From NCBI RefSeq assembly GCF_036384435.1, contig NZ_DASVMI010000146.1, positions 1 to 64,000 of the forward strand: a stretch of 64,000 nucleotides of DNA, written 5' to 3'. Below the pieces are notes generated by a model, which searched no databases, was not told where the DNA came from, and saw only the letters and a program-made list of their open reading frames with translations. Of this stretch, positions 33,031 to 41,675 are shown one piece after another; within the stretch, counting starts at the first letter, position 1, and every line of letters begins with the position of its first letter. Source of the stretch: GSA-30 sp036384435. Lineage in GTDB: Bacteria; Pseudomonadota; Gammaproteobacteria; Xanthomonadales; Rhodanobacteraceae. Both the position numbers and the translations under genes were made by a program.

Positions 33031-33900
33031 ATGAGTAAGACTTGGTTGATCACAGGCAGTGCGCGCGGCCTGGGCCGCTTTATCGTCGAAGCGGCGCTGG
33101 CTGCTGGTGACAACGTATTGGCGACCGCGCGCGATCCAGGTCGCCTTGACGATCTGAAGGCGGTGCATGGCGATCGCCTGGCCAGCTTCATGCTGGATGT
33201 GACCGACATGATGGCGGCACAGGCGGCGGTTGAGGCGGCCGTTGCCGCGTTTGGACGGCTGGACGTGCTGGTCAATAACGCCGGCTTTGGCCATCTGGCC
33301 CCGTTCGAACAGGCCAGCGAAGTAGACTTTCGATCGCAGATCGATACCAACTTCTACGGCGTGGTGAATTTGAGCCGCGCGGCATTGCCGGTGATGCGCA
33401 GGCAGCGTGCCGGTCACATCATCCAGTTGTCATCGGTAGGTGGGCGCATGGGCACGCCCGGCATGAGTGCCTACCAGGCCGCCAAATGGGCCGTGGGCGG
33501 ATTCACCGAAGTGCTGGCCAAAGAGACGGCAGGCTTTGGTGTGAAGGTCGTTGCCGTCGAGCCCGGTGGCATGCGCACGGATTGGGGCTATAACGCACGT
33601 GGCAATGCCCCCGAACTGCTCCCGGAATACCAGGCCAGCGTAGGAGCGATCCAGCAACTGCTGCAACACTATGTGGGTCATGAGATCGGTGACCCAGCCA
33701 AGGTTGCACAGGTCATTGTCGACCTGACGCGCCGGGAATCCGTGCCTACGCACCTGCTGCTAGGCAGCGATGCCCAGCACGTGTTCAATCAGGCCGACGC
33801 AGTACGTCGCCAGGAGGCCGAAGCCTGGGCCGATGTCACCCGCTCGACGGATTTCGACGGCACGGACCTGTCGATCCTGGCGAGATTGCGGGTGGATTGA
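33031..33900 (+). CDS. Short-chain dehydrogenase/reductase (SDR)
   Basis: This 289-residue classical SDR has the cofactor motif TGSARGLGR (about residues 7-15), the NNAG motif near residue 86, and the catalytic Ser in QLSSVGGR with YQAAKWA (Tyr/Lys near residues 150-154). The replacement of a usual acidic residue after beta-2 by ARDPGR suggests a preference for NADP(H). The C-terminal 40-60 residues are longer than in minimal SDRs. It is likely repressed by the TetR protein encoded just upstream. Substrate unknown; such pairs often handle reactive carbonyl compounds or fatty derivatives. Confidence 0.9.
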   Translation: MSKTWLITGSARGLGRFIVEAALAAGDNVLATARDPGRLDDLKAVHGDRLASFMLDVTDMMAAQAAVEAAVAAFGRLDVLVNNAGFGHLAPFEQASEVDFRSQIDTNFYGVVNLSRAALPVMRRQRAGHIIQLSSVGGRMGTPGMSAYQAAKWAVGGFTEVLAKETAGFGVKVVAVEPGGMRTDWGYNARGNAPELLPEYQASVGAIQQLLQHYVGHEIGDPAKVAQVIVDLTRRESVPTHLLLGSDAQHVFNQADAVRRQEAEAWADVTRSTDFDGTDLSILARLRVD

Positions 33901-34104
33901 TTGCTGTATGAACAGGGCAAGGTGTGATCGATACCTCGCCACCTTTCCGGCTACAAGTTGGAGCCAAGGCTGTGGCTCGTCGCTGGTCAATACTCGGGAA
34001 GACCCAAGCGCCGGAATCCGGGCCATGTCGCTCCATCAAGGCAGCGTCAATCAGATTCCGGCCTGCATCGGGACGACGGATGGGATGAATTTTCGAAGCT
34101 CCCC

Positions 34105-34836
34105 TCAGTCGCGATCGCCCAGTTTGGTCATTTCCGGATTCGAGGTGAAATCCTTCTTGGCACGCTGGGCCGTCAGCGGTTCGCCATGCACCTGGAACCA
34201 TACGTTCTCGGCGATGTTGGTGGCATGGTCACCGATGCGCTCGATGTTCTTGGCCATGAACAGCAGGTGCGTGCAGGGCGTGATGTTGCGCGGATCTTCC
34301 ATCATGTACGTCAGCAATTGACGGAAGTAGCCGGTATAGGCTTCGTCCAGCGTCGCATCGTCCTTCCACACCTGATAGGCGCGTTCGGCATCGCGATCAC
34401 GGTAGGCCAGCAAGACTTCGCGCACTTCGGCTGCCGCCAGCTCGGCCAAGTAGGCCAGGCCGGTGGTCGGCGCAATCGGCGCGACCAGCGAAAGCGGGAT
34501 CGAGCGCTTGGCGACGTTGGCGGCGTAGTCACCGATGCGTTCGATATCGGCCGCAATGCGCAGCGCGGCGAATACGTTGCGCAAGTCGCCGGCGATGGGT
34601 GCACGCAAAGCGAGCAGGCGCACCACGTCGTGGCTGATTTCCTGTTCGAGCAGGTCGATGGCGTCGTCGTTGTTGACCACGGCCTGGGCGGCGCGTTCGT
34701 CACGACGCTCGATGACGTCGATGGCCGATTCGAGCTGACTGGCAGCCAGTTCGCCCATGCGCACGATTTCACCGGTCAGGCGTGTCAGTTCGTCGTCGTA
34801 GCTTTTGATGATGTGTTCTTTGCTGCTACCGCTCAT
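34105..34836 (-). CDS. phoU: Phosphate signalling regulator PhoU
   Basis: This 243-residue cytosolic protein is made of two homologous three-helix PhoU domains (about residues 10-110 and 115-215), each with the acidic/metal-binding pattern (ERIGDYAANVAKRS; ERIGDHATNIAENV). It links the PstSCAB transporter state to the PhoR kinase and damps phosphate uptake. It is the last gene of the pst operon, 28 bp after pstB. phoB/phoR are not in this window. Confidence 0.96.
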   Translation of the reverse strand: MSGSSKEHIIKSYDDELTRLTGEIVRMGELAASQLESAIDVIERRDERAAQAVVNNDDAIDLLEQEISHDVVRLLALRAPIAGDLRNVFAALRIAADIERIGDYAANVAKRSIPLSLVAPIAPTTGLAYLAELAAAEVREVLLAYRDRDAERAYQVWKDDATLDEAYTGYFRQLLTYMMEDPRNITPCTHLLFMAKNIERIGDHATNIAENVWFQVHGEPLTAQRAKKDFTSNPEMTKLGDRD

Positions 34837-34864
34837 GATGTGATCTCGTCAGGACAGGGGCGCA

Positions 34865-35671
34865 TCAACCGAACCGGCCGGTGATGTAGTCTTCAGTCTG
34901 CTTCTTGCTCGGCTTGGTGAAGATCTTTTCGGTTCGGTCGAATTCGATCAGCTCACCCAGGTACATGAAGGCGGTCAGGTCCGAGCAGCGTGCAGCCTGC
35001 TGCATGTTATGCGTCACGATGACGATGGTGTACTCGTTCTTGAGTTCCTCCACCAGTTGCTCGATGCGGCCGGTGGCGATCGGATCGAGCGCCGAGGTGG
35101 GCTCGTCCAATAGCAATACTTCCGGTTTCAGTGCGATACCGCGGGCGATGCACAGGCGCTGCTGCTGGCCGCCGGACAGGCCTAACGCATTCTGCTTGAG
35201 CTTGTCCTTGACTTCGTCCCACAGCGCGGCACTACGCAGGGCCTGCTCGACGCGGATTTCCATGTCGGCACGCGAAAGCTTCTCGTGGTGGCGGATGCCA
35301 TAGGCGACGTTCTCGAAGATGGTCATCGGGAACGGCACCGGCTTCTGGAAGACCATGCCCACCTTGCTACGCAGGCGATTCATGGAATAGCGAGGATCAA
35401 GGATGTTCTCGTTGTCCAGGATGATCTCGCCCTTGGCTTCCAGCTTCGGATAGATGGCGTAGATGCGGTTGAAAATACGCAATAGTGTGGATTTGCCGCA
35501 ACCGGATGGTCCGATGATTGCGGTGACCTTCTTCTCTGGAATCTCCATGTTGATGCCCTTGAGCGCATGGAAACCCTGGTAGTAGAAATGCAGGTCCTTG
35601 ACGGCGATCTTGGTCGGCGCCGTTGGGGTCGACGCTTGCGGTTGGATGCCGGCGGCGGCGGGCTCAGTCAT
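34865..35671 (-). CDS. pstB: Phosphate ABC transporter ATP-binding protein
   Basis: This 268-residue ATPase powers phosphate import. It shows Walker A GPSGCGKSTLLR, the signature LSGGQQQRLCIARGIA, Walker B LLLDEPTSALDP and the switch His in VTHNMQQAARC. The start at 35671 (MTEPAAAG) overlaps the pstA stop by 8 bp. About 20 N-terminal residues are a low-complexity Ala/Pro/Thr extension. PstB dimerises beneath PstC-PstA at the inner membrane. Confidence 0.96.
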   Translation of the reverse strand: MTEPAAAGIQPQASTPTAPTKIAVKDLHFYYQGFHALKGINMEIPEKKVTAIIGPSGCGKSTLLRIFNRIYAIYPKLEAKGEIILDNENILDPRYSMNRLRSKVGMVFQKPVPFPMTIFENVAYGIRHHEKLSRADMEIRVEQALRSAALWDEVKDKLKQNALGLSGGQQQRLCIARGIALKPEVLLLDEPTSALDPIATGRIEQLVEELKNEYTIVIVTHNMQQAARCSDLTAFMYLGELIEFDRTEKIFTKPSKKQTEDYITGRFG

Positions 35672-36539
35672 GGGACACCTTGTTGCGGGAAAGGACCAGA
35701 CGGGATGCAAGGCTCAGCAGCAGCACGAACATGGTGACCACGAACGCACCGGCCCAGGCGATGGCATGCATCGTCTCCCCCGGATCATTGGCGTACTGGT
35801 AGATCACCTGCGGCAGGCTGGACATCTTGTCCATCGGGTTGGCGGTCATGTAGTTGTTGCCGAATGCGGTGAACAGCAGCGGTGCCGTTTCGCCACTGAT
35901 GCGCGCCAATGCCAGCAGGACGCCGGTGATGATGCCCGAACGGGCTGCGCGAATCAGGATGTTGACGGTGAGCTTCCACTGCGGCACACCCAGCGACAGC
36001 GCGGCTTCGCGAAGCGTGGACGGAACCAGGCGCAGCATCTCGTCGGTGGTGCGCACGATCACTGGCAGCGCGATCAGGGCGAGCGCGACGCCGCCGGCCA
36101 AGCCCGAGAACGTGGTCGAACCGCTGGTGATTGCCGTGGTCGGCAGCACCACGATGGTGTAGACGAACAGTCCCAGCACGATCGAGGGTGCCGACAGAAG
36201 GATGTCGTTGAGGAAGCGGATCGTTTCGCCCAGCTTGGTGCGGTTGGCGTATTCGGCCAGCCAGGTGCCAGCCATCACCCCGATCGGCGTGGCGATCGCG
36301 ATACCGATGAAGTTGATGATCAAGCTGCCCACCATGGCATTGAGCAGGCCGCCATCCTCGCCGTAGGCGGTGATCTTGGTGAAGAGCTTGAAGTTCAGCG
36401 CGCCGATGCCCTGGCGCAAGGTTTCCCACAGGATCCAGGCCAGAAACACCAGGCCGATCAGTGTGGCCAGGGTACTGAGGCTGAGTGCCACCACGTTCTT
36501 GATGCGGCGGCTCAGGTAAAGTGACTGGTTGCCGGCCAT
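35664..36539 (-). CDS. pstA: Phosphate ABC transporter permease PstA
   Basis: This 291-residue inner-membrane permease has about six helices and the ABC-coupling EAA-like loop (TLREAALSLGVPQWKLTVNI). The start at 36539 (MAGNQSLYL) shares one base with the pstC stop (TGATG). The open frame continues far upstream but through pstC and is rejected. With PstC it forms the phosphate channel. Confidence 0.95.
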   Translation of the reverse strand: MAGNQSLYLSRRIKNVVALSLSTLATLIGLVFLAWILWETLRQGIGALNFKLFTKITAYGEDGGLLNAMVGSLIINFIGIAIATPIGVMAGTWLAEYANRTKLGETIRFLNDILLSAPSIVLGLFVYTIVVLPTTAITSGSTTFSGLAGGVALALIALPVIVRTTDEMLRLVPSTLREAALSLGVPQWKLTVNILIRAARSGIITGVLLALARISGETAPLLFTAFGNNYMTANPMDKMSSLPQVIYQYANDPGETMHAIAWAGAFVVTMFVLLLSLASRLVLSRNKVSHD

Positions 36540-37558
36540 CAGCGGCCCTCCTTGTGGGCGAGGCGGCGCAGCATCATGCGTGCGATCAGAAGCACGATGA
36601 AGGTCACCACGAACAGCAGGAATGCCAGCGCCATCAGGCTGGACTTTTGCAGACCGGCCGCTTCGCTGAACTGGTTGGCAATGGTCGATGCGATCGAGGC
36701 GCCAGGGTCGAGCAGGGAGGGCGAGAATTGCATGGCGTTGCCGAGCACGAAGGTCACCGCCATTGTTTCGCCCAGCGCGCGGCCCAGACCGAGGAAAATG
36801 CCGCCGATCACCGCCGAGCGTGTATAGGGCAGCACGATGTCCCATGACACCTCCCAGGTGCTCGAGCCCAGTGCATAAGCCGACTCTTTCAGGCGGGTCG
36901 GCACGGTCTGGAAAACCTCGCGCATCACTGAGGAGATGAACGGGATGATCATGATGGCCAGCACGATGCCGGCCGTCAGCACGCTGGCGCCGAATGGATA
37001 ATCGCTGCCGAACAGCTTGCCCAGGAACGTATGGCTGGCAACCCAGCTCGGATGGCCATCGTCGGGCTTGTCGCCCAGGTAATTGGCCAACCAGGGCTTG
37101 ATGTGGTCGGCGAAGAAGGGCGCGAAAATGAAAAGGCCCCACATGCCGTAGATGATCGATGGAATGCCCGCCAGCAGCTCGATGGCCGAGGCGACCGGCG
37201 TGCGGAGCCATGGCGGCGCGACTTCCGACAGGTACAGCGCAATGCCGAAACTCACCGGTACGGCGATGAGCAATGCGATCAACGAGGTCATGATGGTGCC
37301 GTAGACCGGTACCAGTGCGCCGTAAGTATCCGAGCTGGGATCCCATTCGGTGCTGACCAGGAAATGCCAGCCAAAGGTGCCGAAGGCGTGTCGGCCACCC
37401 CAGAGCGTGGCGCCGGCAGCACCTAACAGCGCGGCCAACACGAGCAAGGCGCAGATCATCAGCAATGCGCCGAACAGGCTGTCATTGCGTGCGTCGCGAA
37501 CGGCGCGCTCGGTAGGTGGAGCAATCACGGGAGCGGCCTTGCTCTGTTCGGCTTGCAT
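36539..37558 (-). CDS. pstC: Phosphate ABC transporter permease PstC
   Basis: This 339-residue permease has six predicted helices and a long periplasmic segment after helix 2 (about residues 130-170) containing many polar residues. The coupling loop RLKESAYALGSSTWEVSWDI is present. ATG 37558 is used; a TTG at 37576 with closer GGG is an alternative and would add six residues. It follows pstS after 182 bp that contain a strong hairpin. Confidence 0.94.
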   Translation of the reverse strand: MQAEQSKAAPVIAPPTERAVRDARNDSLFGALLMICALLVLAALLGAAGATLWGGRHAFGTFGWHFLVSTEWDPSSDTYGALVPVYGTIMTSLIALLIAVPVSFGIALYLSEVAPPWLRTPVASAIELLAGIPSIIYGMWGLFIFAPFFADHIKPWLANYLGDKPDDGHPSWVASHTFLGKLFGSDYPFGASVLTAGIVLAIMIIPFISSVMREVFQTVPTRLKESAYALGSSTWEVSWDIVLPYTRSAVIGGIFLGLGRALGETMAVTFVLGNAMQFSPSLLDPGASIASTIANQFSEAAGLQKSSLMALAFLLFVVTFIVLLIARMMLRRLAHKEGR

Positions 37559-37706
37559 GAGATGGGGATCCCTCAATGCTTCTTTGTTCTTAAGGCTTGT
37601 AACGATCCAGGCGACTTACGGCACCTGGGTGGAGGGGCGCGTATCCATGGCCTCTTTCAACGACAGGCCGCCCGATCCTTATGAGGGAGGGGCGGCCGCG
37701 TTGCTT

Positions 37707-37731
37707 GCCGCCGGACATCCCGTCCGGCGGC
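37707..37731 (-). other. Strong hairpin in the pstS-pstC gap
   Basis: GCCGCCGGAC pairs perfectly with GTCCGGCGGC around a 5-nt loop, starting 10 bp after the pstS stop. There is no T-run, so it looks like an mRNA-stabilising or partial-termination element that favours pstS over the downstream genes, as is common when the binding protein is needed in excess. Confidence 0.6.
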
Positions 37732-37740
37732 GAAGAATAC

Positions 37741-38769
37741 TTACTTGAAGTCCGAGGACCAGTAGGCCTCGATCTTCTTGACCAGGGTATCGGGCAGTGC
37801 CACGTAGTCGAGCGAAGCGGCTTCCTGCTGGCCGTTTTCCAGCGACCACTTGAAGAAGTCGAAAGCGATCTTGGTGTGTTCGGCGTTCTTGGGCTTCTTG
37901 TACATCACCACCCAGGTGGTGGCGGTGATCGGCCAGGCTTCGGCGCCCGGGGCGTTGGTCATGATCACATTGAAGTCCTTGGCCGAACCCCAGTCCGCGG
38001 TCGCGGCGGCGGCAGCAAAGGCTTTGGCATTCGGCGCGATGAATTGGCCGGCCGAGTTCTTCATGTTTACCCAGGTGATCTTGTTCTTGACCGCATAGGC
38101 GTACTCGACATAGCCGATCGAACCCTTGATCTGCTTGACGTACTGCGACACGCCTTCGTTGCCCTTGCCACCCACGCCGGTCGGCCAGTCGACGGCGGTG
38201 CCGAACTTGACCTTGCTGGCCCAGTCGGTGCTGACCTTGGACAGGTAGTTGGTGAAGTTGAACGAGGTGCCCGAACCGTCCGAACGATGCACGACAGTGA
38301 TTTTGCCGTCGGGGATCTTCACGCCAGCATTCAGCGCGGCGATCTTCGGATCGTTCCAGTTGGTGATCTTGCCGAGGAAGATGTCGGCCAGGGTGGGGCC
38401 ATCGAGCTTGATCTGGCCGGCTTCGACGCCAGCGACGTTGACGACGGGCACGATGCCGCCGACCACGACCGGGAACTGGCCCAGGCCGAACTGCTGCAGA
38501 TCCTCGGCCTTGAGCGGGGCGTCGGTCGCGCCGAAATCGATCGTGCCTTCCTTGATCTGCGCTACACCGGCGCCGGAGCCGACGGATTGGTAGTTAAGCT
38601 TGTTACCGGTCTTCTCGGCGTAAGTGGCGGACCACTTCGACAGCACAGGGTAGACGAAGCTCGAGCCGGCACCGGTGATATCGGTGGCCTGAGCCGTCAT
38701 GCCGAACATCGAGGTGGCGGCGAACGCAACGGCGGCACCGATGCGGGTCATGGATGAAGTAGTCAACAC
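37741..38769 (-). CDS. pstS: Periplasmic phosphate-binding protein PstS
   Basis: This 342-residue secreted protein delivers phosphate to PstCA. A GTG start at 38769 is supported by AGGAG five bases upstream; an ATG at 38751 is possible. The signal peptide ends at TAQA. The phosphate-contact motifs GAGSSFVYPVLSKW, NYQSVGSGAGVAQ, DFGATDAPL and HRSDGSGTSFNFTNYL are intact. It is the first gene of the pst operon, and a candidate Pho box lies upstream. Confidence 0.96.
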   Translation of the reverse strand: MLTTSSMTRIGAAVAFAATSMFGMTAQATDITGAGSSFVYPVLSKWSATYAEKTGNKLNYQSVGSGAGVAQIKEGTIDFGATDAPLKAEDLQQFGLGQFPVVVGGIVPVVNVAGVEAGQIKLDGPTLADIFLGKITNWNDPKIAALNAGVKIPDGKITVVHRSDGSGTSFNFTNYLSKVSTDWASKVKFGTAVDWPTGVGGKGNEGVSQYVKQIKGSIGYVEYAYAVKNKITWVNMKNSAGQFIAPNAKAFAAAAATADWGSAKDFNVIMTNAPGAEAWPITATTWVVMYKKPKNAEHTKIAFDFFKWSLENGQQEAASLDYVALPDTLVKKIEAYWSSDFK

Positions 38770-38854
38770 GGTCGCTCCTGGTATGAGAAGGCAACGGGGG
38801 ATTCCCGCCCGCCCTCTATTTCATGCGGGCTGTGTTGCAATGAAATGAGTTGAA

Positions 38855-38873
38855 TGTTTCATCTTTATGACAA
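38855..38873 (-). promoter_or_regulatory. Candidate Pho box upstream of pstS
   Basis: On the minus strand TTGTCATAAAGATGAAAC resembles the PhoB site (two CTGTCAY half-sites 11 bp apart); the first half matches 6 of 7 bases, the second about 4 of 7. A further CTGTCATTT occurs on the plus strand at 38885. The position, about 90 bp before pstS, fits PhoB activation. Confidence 0.5.
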
Positions 38874-38946
38874 GTCGAGCAAGACTGTCATTTTTCCTTG
38901 TGAAATCGGCACATGGCCCATGACCACGGACAGGCCGACAAAGGGA

Positions 38947-38980
38947 AAAAGCACCGATTCGCAATATGTTGCGAATCGGA
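38947..38980 (-). terminator. Terminator of rnt
   Basis: On the minus strand the perfect 11-bp stem CCGATTCGCAA / TTGCGAATCGG with a 4-nt loop is followed by TGCTTTTTC. It starts 7 bp after the rnt stop. Confidence 0.9.
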
Positions 38981-38986
38981 TGCCCG

Positions 38987-39646
38987 TCATAGCACGTCCA
39001 GCCCGATGTGCTCGCGCTCGAACAGCTCCAGTCGGCGCCAGCGATTGACGATGGTGCAGAACAGCTCCGCCGTGCGCTCGGCGTCATAAATGGCCGAATG
39101 CGCTTCGCGCGCATCGAAGGGATGGCCTGACGCCTGCACGGCCTTGCTCAGTACCGTCTGGCCGTAAGCCAAGCCGCTCAGGGTCACCGTGTCGAAAGTG
39201 CTGAAGGGATGAAACGGATTGCGCTTGTGCCCTGTGCGTTCCACTGCTGCGTTCAGGAAGCCCAGGTCGAAGGAAGCGTTGTGTCCGACCAGGATCGCGC
39301 GCAGGCAGTCGTGCTCGCGTAGTGACTCACGCACTGTTTTAAAAATGTGATCCAGTGCCGCGCGCTCGTTCATGGCGCCGCGCAAGGGGTTGTCCGGGTC
39401 GATGCCGGTGATCTCCAGCGAGCGCGGATCGATGTTGGCGCCCGGAAAGGGTTCCACATGGGCGAACACGGCCGGATGAGGATGGATGAAACCCTCCTGG
39501 TCCATGCCCAGGGTGACCGCGGCGATCTCCAGCAACGCATCGCGCTGGTCATCGAACCCCCCGGTTTCCACGTCCACGATCACCGGCAGAAAGCCACGAA
39601 AGCGGTCGCTCAGGCGGTTAGCCATGCTGTTGTTGGTTATCTCCAT
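38987..39646 (-). CDS. rnt: Ribonuclease T
   Basis: This 219-residue DEDDh exonuclease trims the 3' ends of tRNA and other stable RNAs. The acidic residues are in VDVETGGFD (ExoI), HNASFDLGFL (ExoII) and HSAIYDAERT (ExoIII, with the general-base His). Length and the FHPFSTFDTVTLSGLAYGQTVL segment match RNase T rather than DnaQ. Two starts are possible (39646 or 39625); neither has a good ribosome-binding site. Confidence 0.95.
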   Translation of the reverse strand: MEITNNSMANRLSDRFRGFLPVIVDVETGGFDDQRDALLEIAAVTLGMDQEGFIHPHPAVFAHVEPFPGANIDPRSLEITGIDPDNPLRGAMNERAALDHIFKTVRESLREHDCLRAILVGHNASFDLGFLNAAVERTGHKRNPFHPFSTFDTVTLSGLAYGQTVLSKAVQASGHPFDAREAHSAIYDAERTAELFCTIVNRWRRLELFEREHIGLDVL

Positions 39647-39822
39647 CGGCCAAGCATATCAGCCGTCGTGGTGGTTACGGTGTCTTGGATCTGTCACATC
39701 AACTGCATTTAACCGTAAACACCTAACTTCATCCTAACGCATGTTCGAAAACCTGGACGGCCATACACATACGACGACGGCGGCCGTCCAGTCAGGGCTT
39801 TCTCACCATAGGGGTACACTCC

Positions 39823-41427
39823 ATGCGTTCCAAGTTGCTCGCGGTGGCCATTGCTGCCGGTTTGGGCGTTACCAGTTTCCACGTCTGCGCGGACCCGGCA
39901 CCAGCGCCGGCCAAGAAGACCCACACCACCAGCCAGAGCTCTGATGCGGCCTCCAAGAACGCCGAAATCGAGGCGCTCAAGGCCCAACTGCAGGCGCTGC
40001 AGGAAAAGGTGTCGGAGCTGGAGCAGCGCACTGACGCGCAGTCGGACATCAACGTAGCCAACGGCCAGAACATCGAAGCGGTGCAGAAGCAGCAGGCTGC
40101 GACCGAGGCTCAGGTGAAGAAGTCTTCCGACAAGCTGGCCTACAAGGGCGTGAACATCACGCTGGGTGGCTTCCTGGCAGCCGAAACGATCTATCGCTCG
40201 CATAACGAAGGCGCGGATATCGCATCGAGCTACAACGCCATCCCGTACAAGAATTCCGTCGCCGGGCATGCCGCCGAAACGCGCTTCAGCGCCCGCCAGA
40301 GCCGCGTCTCGCTGCTCGCCCAGGGTGACGTGAGTCCGGATACGCATGTTGCCGGTTACATCGAGGCCGACTTCATCGGTGGTGCCCAGACCGCGAACTC
40401 GAACGAGAGCAACTCGTTTAACCCGCGCGAGCGCAACGTCTACATGACTATCGACTGGGACAATCCGGGCCTGCACCTGCTGGCCGGCCAGAACTGGTCG
40501 CTGTTGACGCTCAACAGCAAGGGCATCACTCCCCGCACTGAACTGACACCGCCGCAGATCGATGCCCAGTACCTGCCGGGCTTCACCTGGGCTCGCCAGA
40601 CGCAGATCCGCCTGGTCAAGGATTTCGACAAGACCTGGTGGCTCGGTATCTCGCTGGAAAATCCGCAGACCACGTTCGGCGTGAGCCCGAATCAGTCCAA
40701 GGCGCCGGTGCAGCCGGTTTACAACATCGCTGCAGGTTCGGGCTTCGATGCGGCCAATACGCTCTCGCTCAACCACATTCCGGATGTGGTGGTGAAGCTG
40801 GCCGCCGACCCGGGTTACGGCCACTATGAAATCTTCGGCATCGGCCGCGCGTTCTACAACCGCTACGCCACGCCCGGCCAGGGCACAAGCAACCATAACG
40901 TGTATGGCGGTGGTTACGGTATCGGGGTGATCCTGCCATTGGTCGAAAAGGTGCTGGACTTCCAGTTCTCGGGCATGCAGGGTCGAGGCATTGGCCGCTA
41001 TGGCAGCGCGCAGTTGCCTGACGTGACGTTCCGTCCCAATGGCTCGATCGCGCCGATCAAGGAAAACATGCTGCTGGCGGGACTGACGCTGCATGCCACG
41101 CCGGATTGGGATATCTATGCCTTTGGCGGTCGTGAGCGCGAAGACAAGGAAGCATTCGACTACAACGGCGTTCCGCTCGGTATCGGCAACCCGCTGTACA
41201 ACAACGCCGGCTGCAACACCGAGGGTGGCAGCTGCGTAGGCAACACCAAGGAAATCTGGCAGGGCACGATGGGCTTCTGGTGGAAGTTCTACCAGGGCAA
41301 GTTCGGCAAGGCGCAGTTTGGTGCGCAGTATTCGCACACCGAGCGCGAAGCGTTCGAAGGCGTGGGTGGCGCTCCGAAAGCCAAGGAAGACATGTTCTTC
41401 ACCAGCTTCCGCTACTATCCGTTCTGA
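39823..41427 (+). CDS. DcaP-like outer-membrane porin
   Basis: This 534-residue protein has a signal peptide (cleaved near CADP), then a periplasmic coiled-coil stretch (about residues 45-100, EIEALKAQLQALQEKVSELEQRT) and a beta-barrel ending in Phe (YYPF), the usual outer-membrane assembly signal. Such an N-terminal coiled coil before a 16-strand barrel is typical of DcaP-type trimeric porins that take up small anionic compounds. AGGGG precedes the start. It lies next to the pst/rnt region, but a phosphate role is not shown by the sequence. Confidence 0.85.
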   Translation: MRSKLLAVAIAAGLGVTSFHVCADPAPAPAKKTHTTSQSSDAASKNAEIEALKAQLQALQEKVSELEQRTDAQSDINVANGQNIEAVQKQQAATEAQVKKSSDKLAYKGVNITLGGFLAAETIYRSHNEGADIASSYNAIPYKNSVAGHAAETRFSARQSRVSLLAQGDVSPDTHVAGYIEADFIGGAQTANSNESNSFNPRERNVYMTIDWDNPGLHLLAGQNWSLLTLNSKGITPRTELTPPQIDAQYLPGFTWARQTQIRLVKDFDKTWWLGISLENPQTTFGVSPNQSKAPVQPVYNIAAGSGFDAANTLSLNHIPDVVVKLAADPGYGHYEIFGIGRAFYNRYATPGQGTSNHNVYGGGYGIGVILPLVEKVLDFQFSGMQGRGIGRYGSAQLPDVTFRPNGSIAPIKENMLLAGLTLHATPDWDIYAFGGREREDKEAFDYNGVPLGIGNPLYNNAGCNTEGGSCVGNTKEIWQGTMGFWWKFYQGKFGKAQFGAQYSHTEREAFEGVGGAPKAKEDMFFTSFRYYPF

Positions 41428-41465
41428 TTTACCGAATATCGGAAGGGAGTTCGACCCAGGGATGG

Positions 41466-41493
41466 AAAAACGGCGGGCTCGTCCCGCCGTTTT
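41466..41493 (+). terminator. Terminator of the porin gene
   Basis: AAAACGGCGGG-ctcgt-CCCGCCGTTTT is a perfect stem with a T-run, 38 bp after the stop. Confidence 0.93.
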
Positions 41494-41601
41494 GCTGTCT
41501 GGCCTTTGGGCAGGTCAAACGCTTGGCTTCGATGCCTCAGCGAGTGCAGGATCGGCGTTGCCGGCATGCATCCACAGGCACAGTGCGTAGACGTCATGCA
41601 A

Positions 41602-41637
41602 AAACGCTCCGCTGGAGGCCTCCGGCGGAGCGTTGGC
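41602..41637 (-). terminator. Terminator of the second RND efflux operon
   Basis: On the minus strand AACGCTCCGC pairs with GCGGAGCGTT (with an inner GGAGG/CCTCC) and is followed by TTTTT. It lies 38 bp after the stop of the outer-membrane factor gene. Confidence 0.9.
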
Positions 41638-41675
41638 TGATTCGGGTGTGCTGTGGCGTGAGGCGCGAATGCGCC

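Noticed and set aside
39709..41337. 542-residue open frame antisense to the porin gene
   Set aside because: Mirror of strong codon bias in the real gene; composition (Arg/His/Gln-rich, no domains) is that of an antisense frame.
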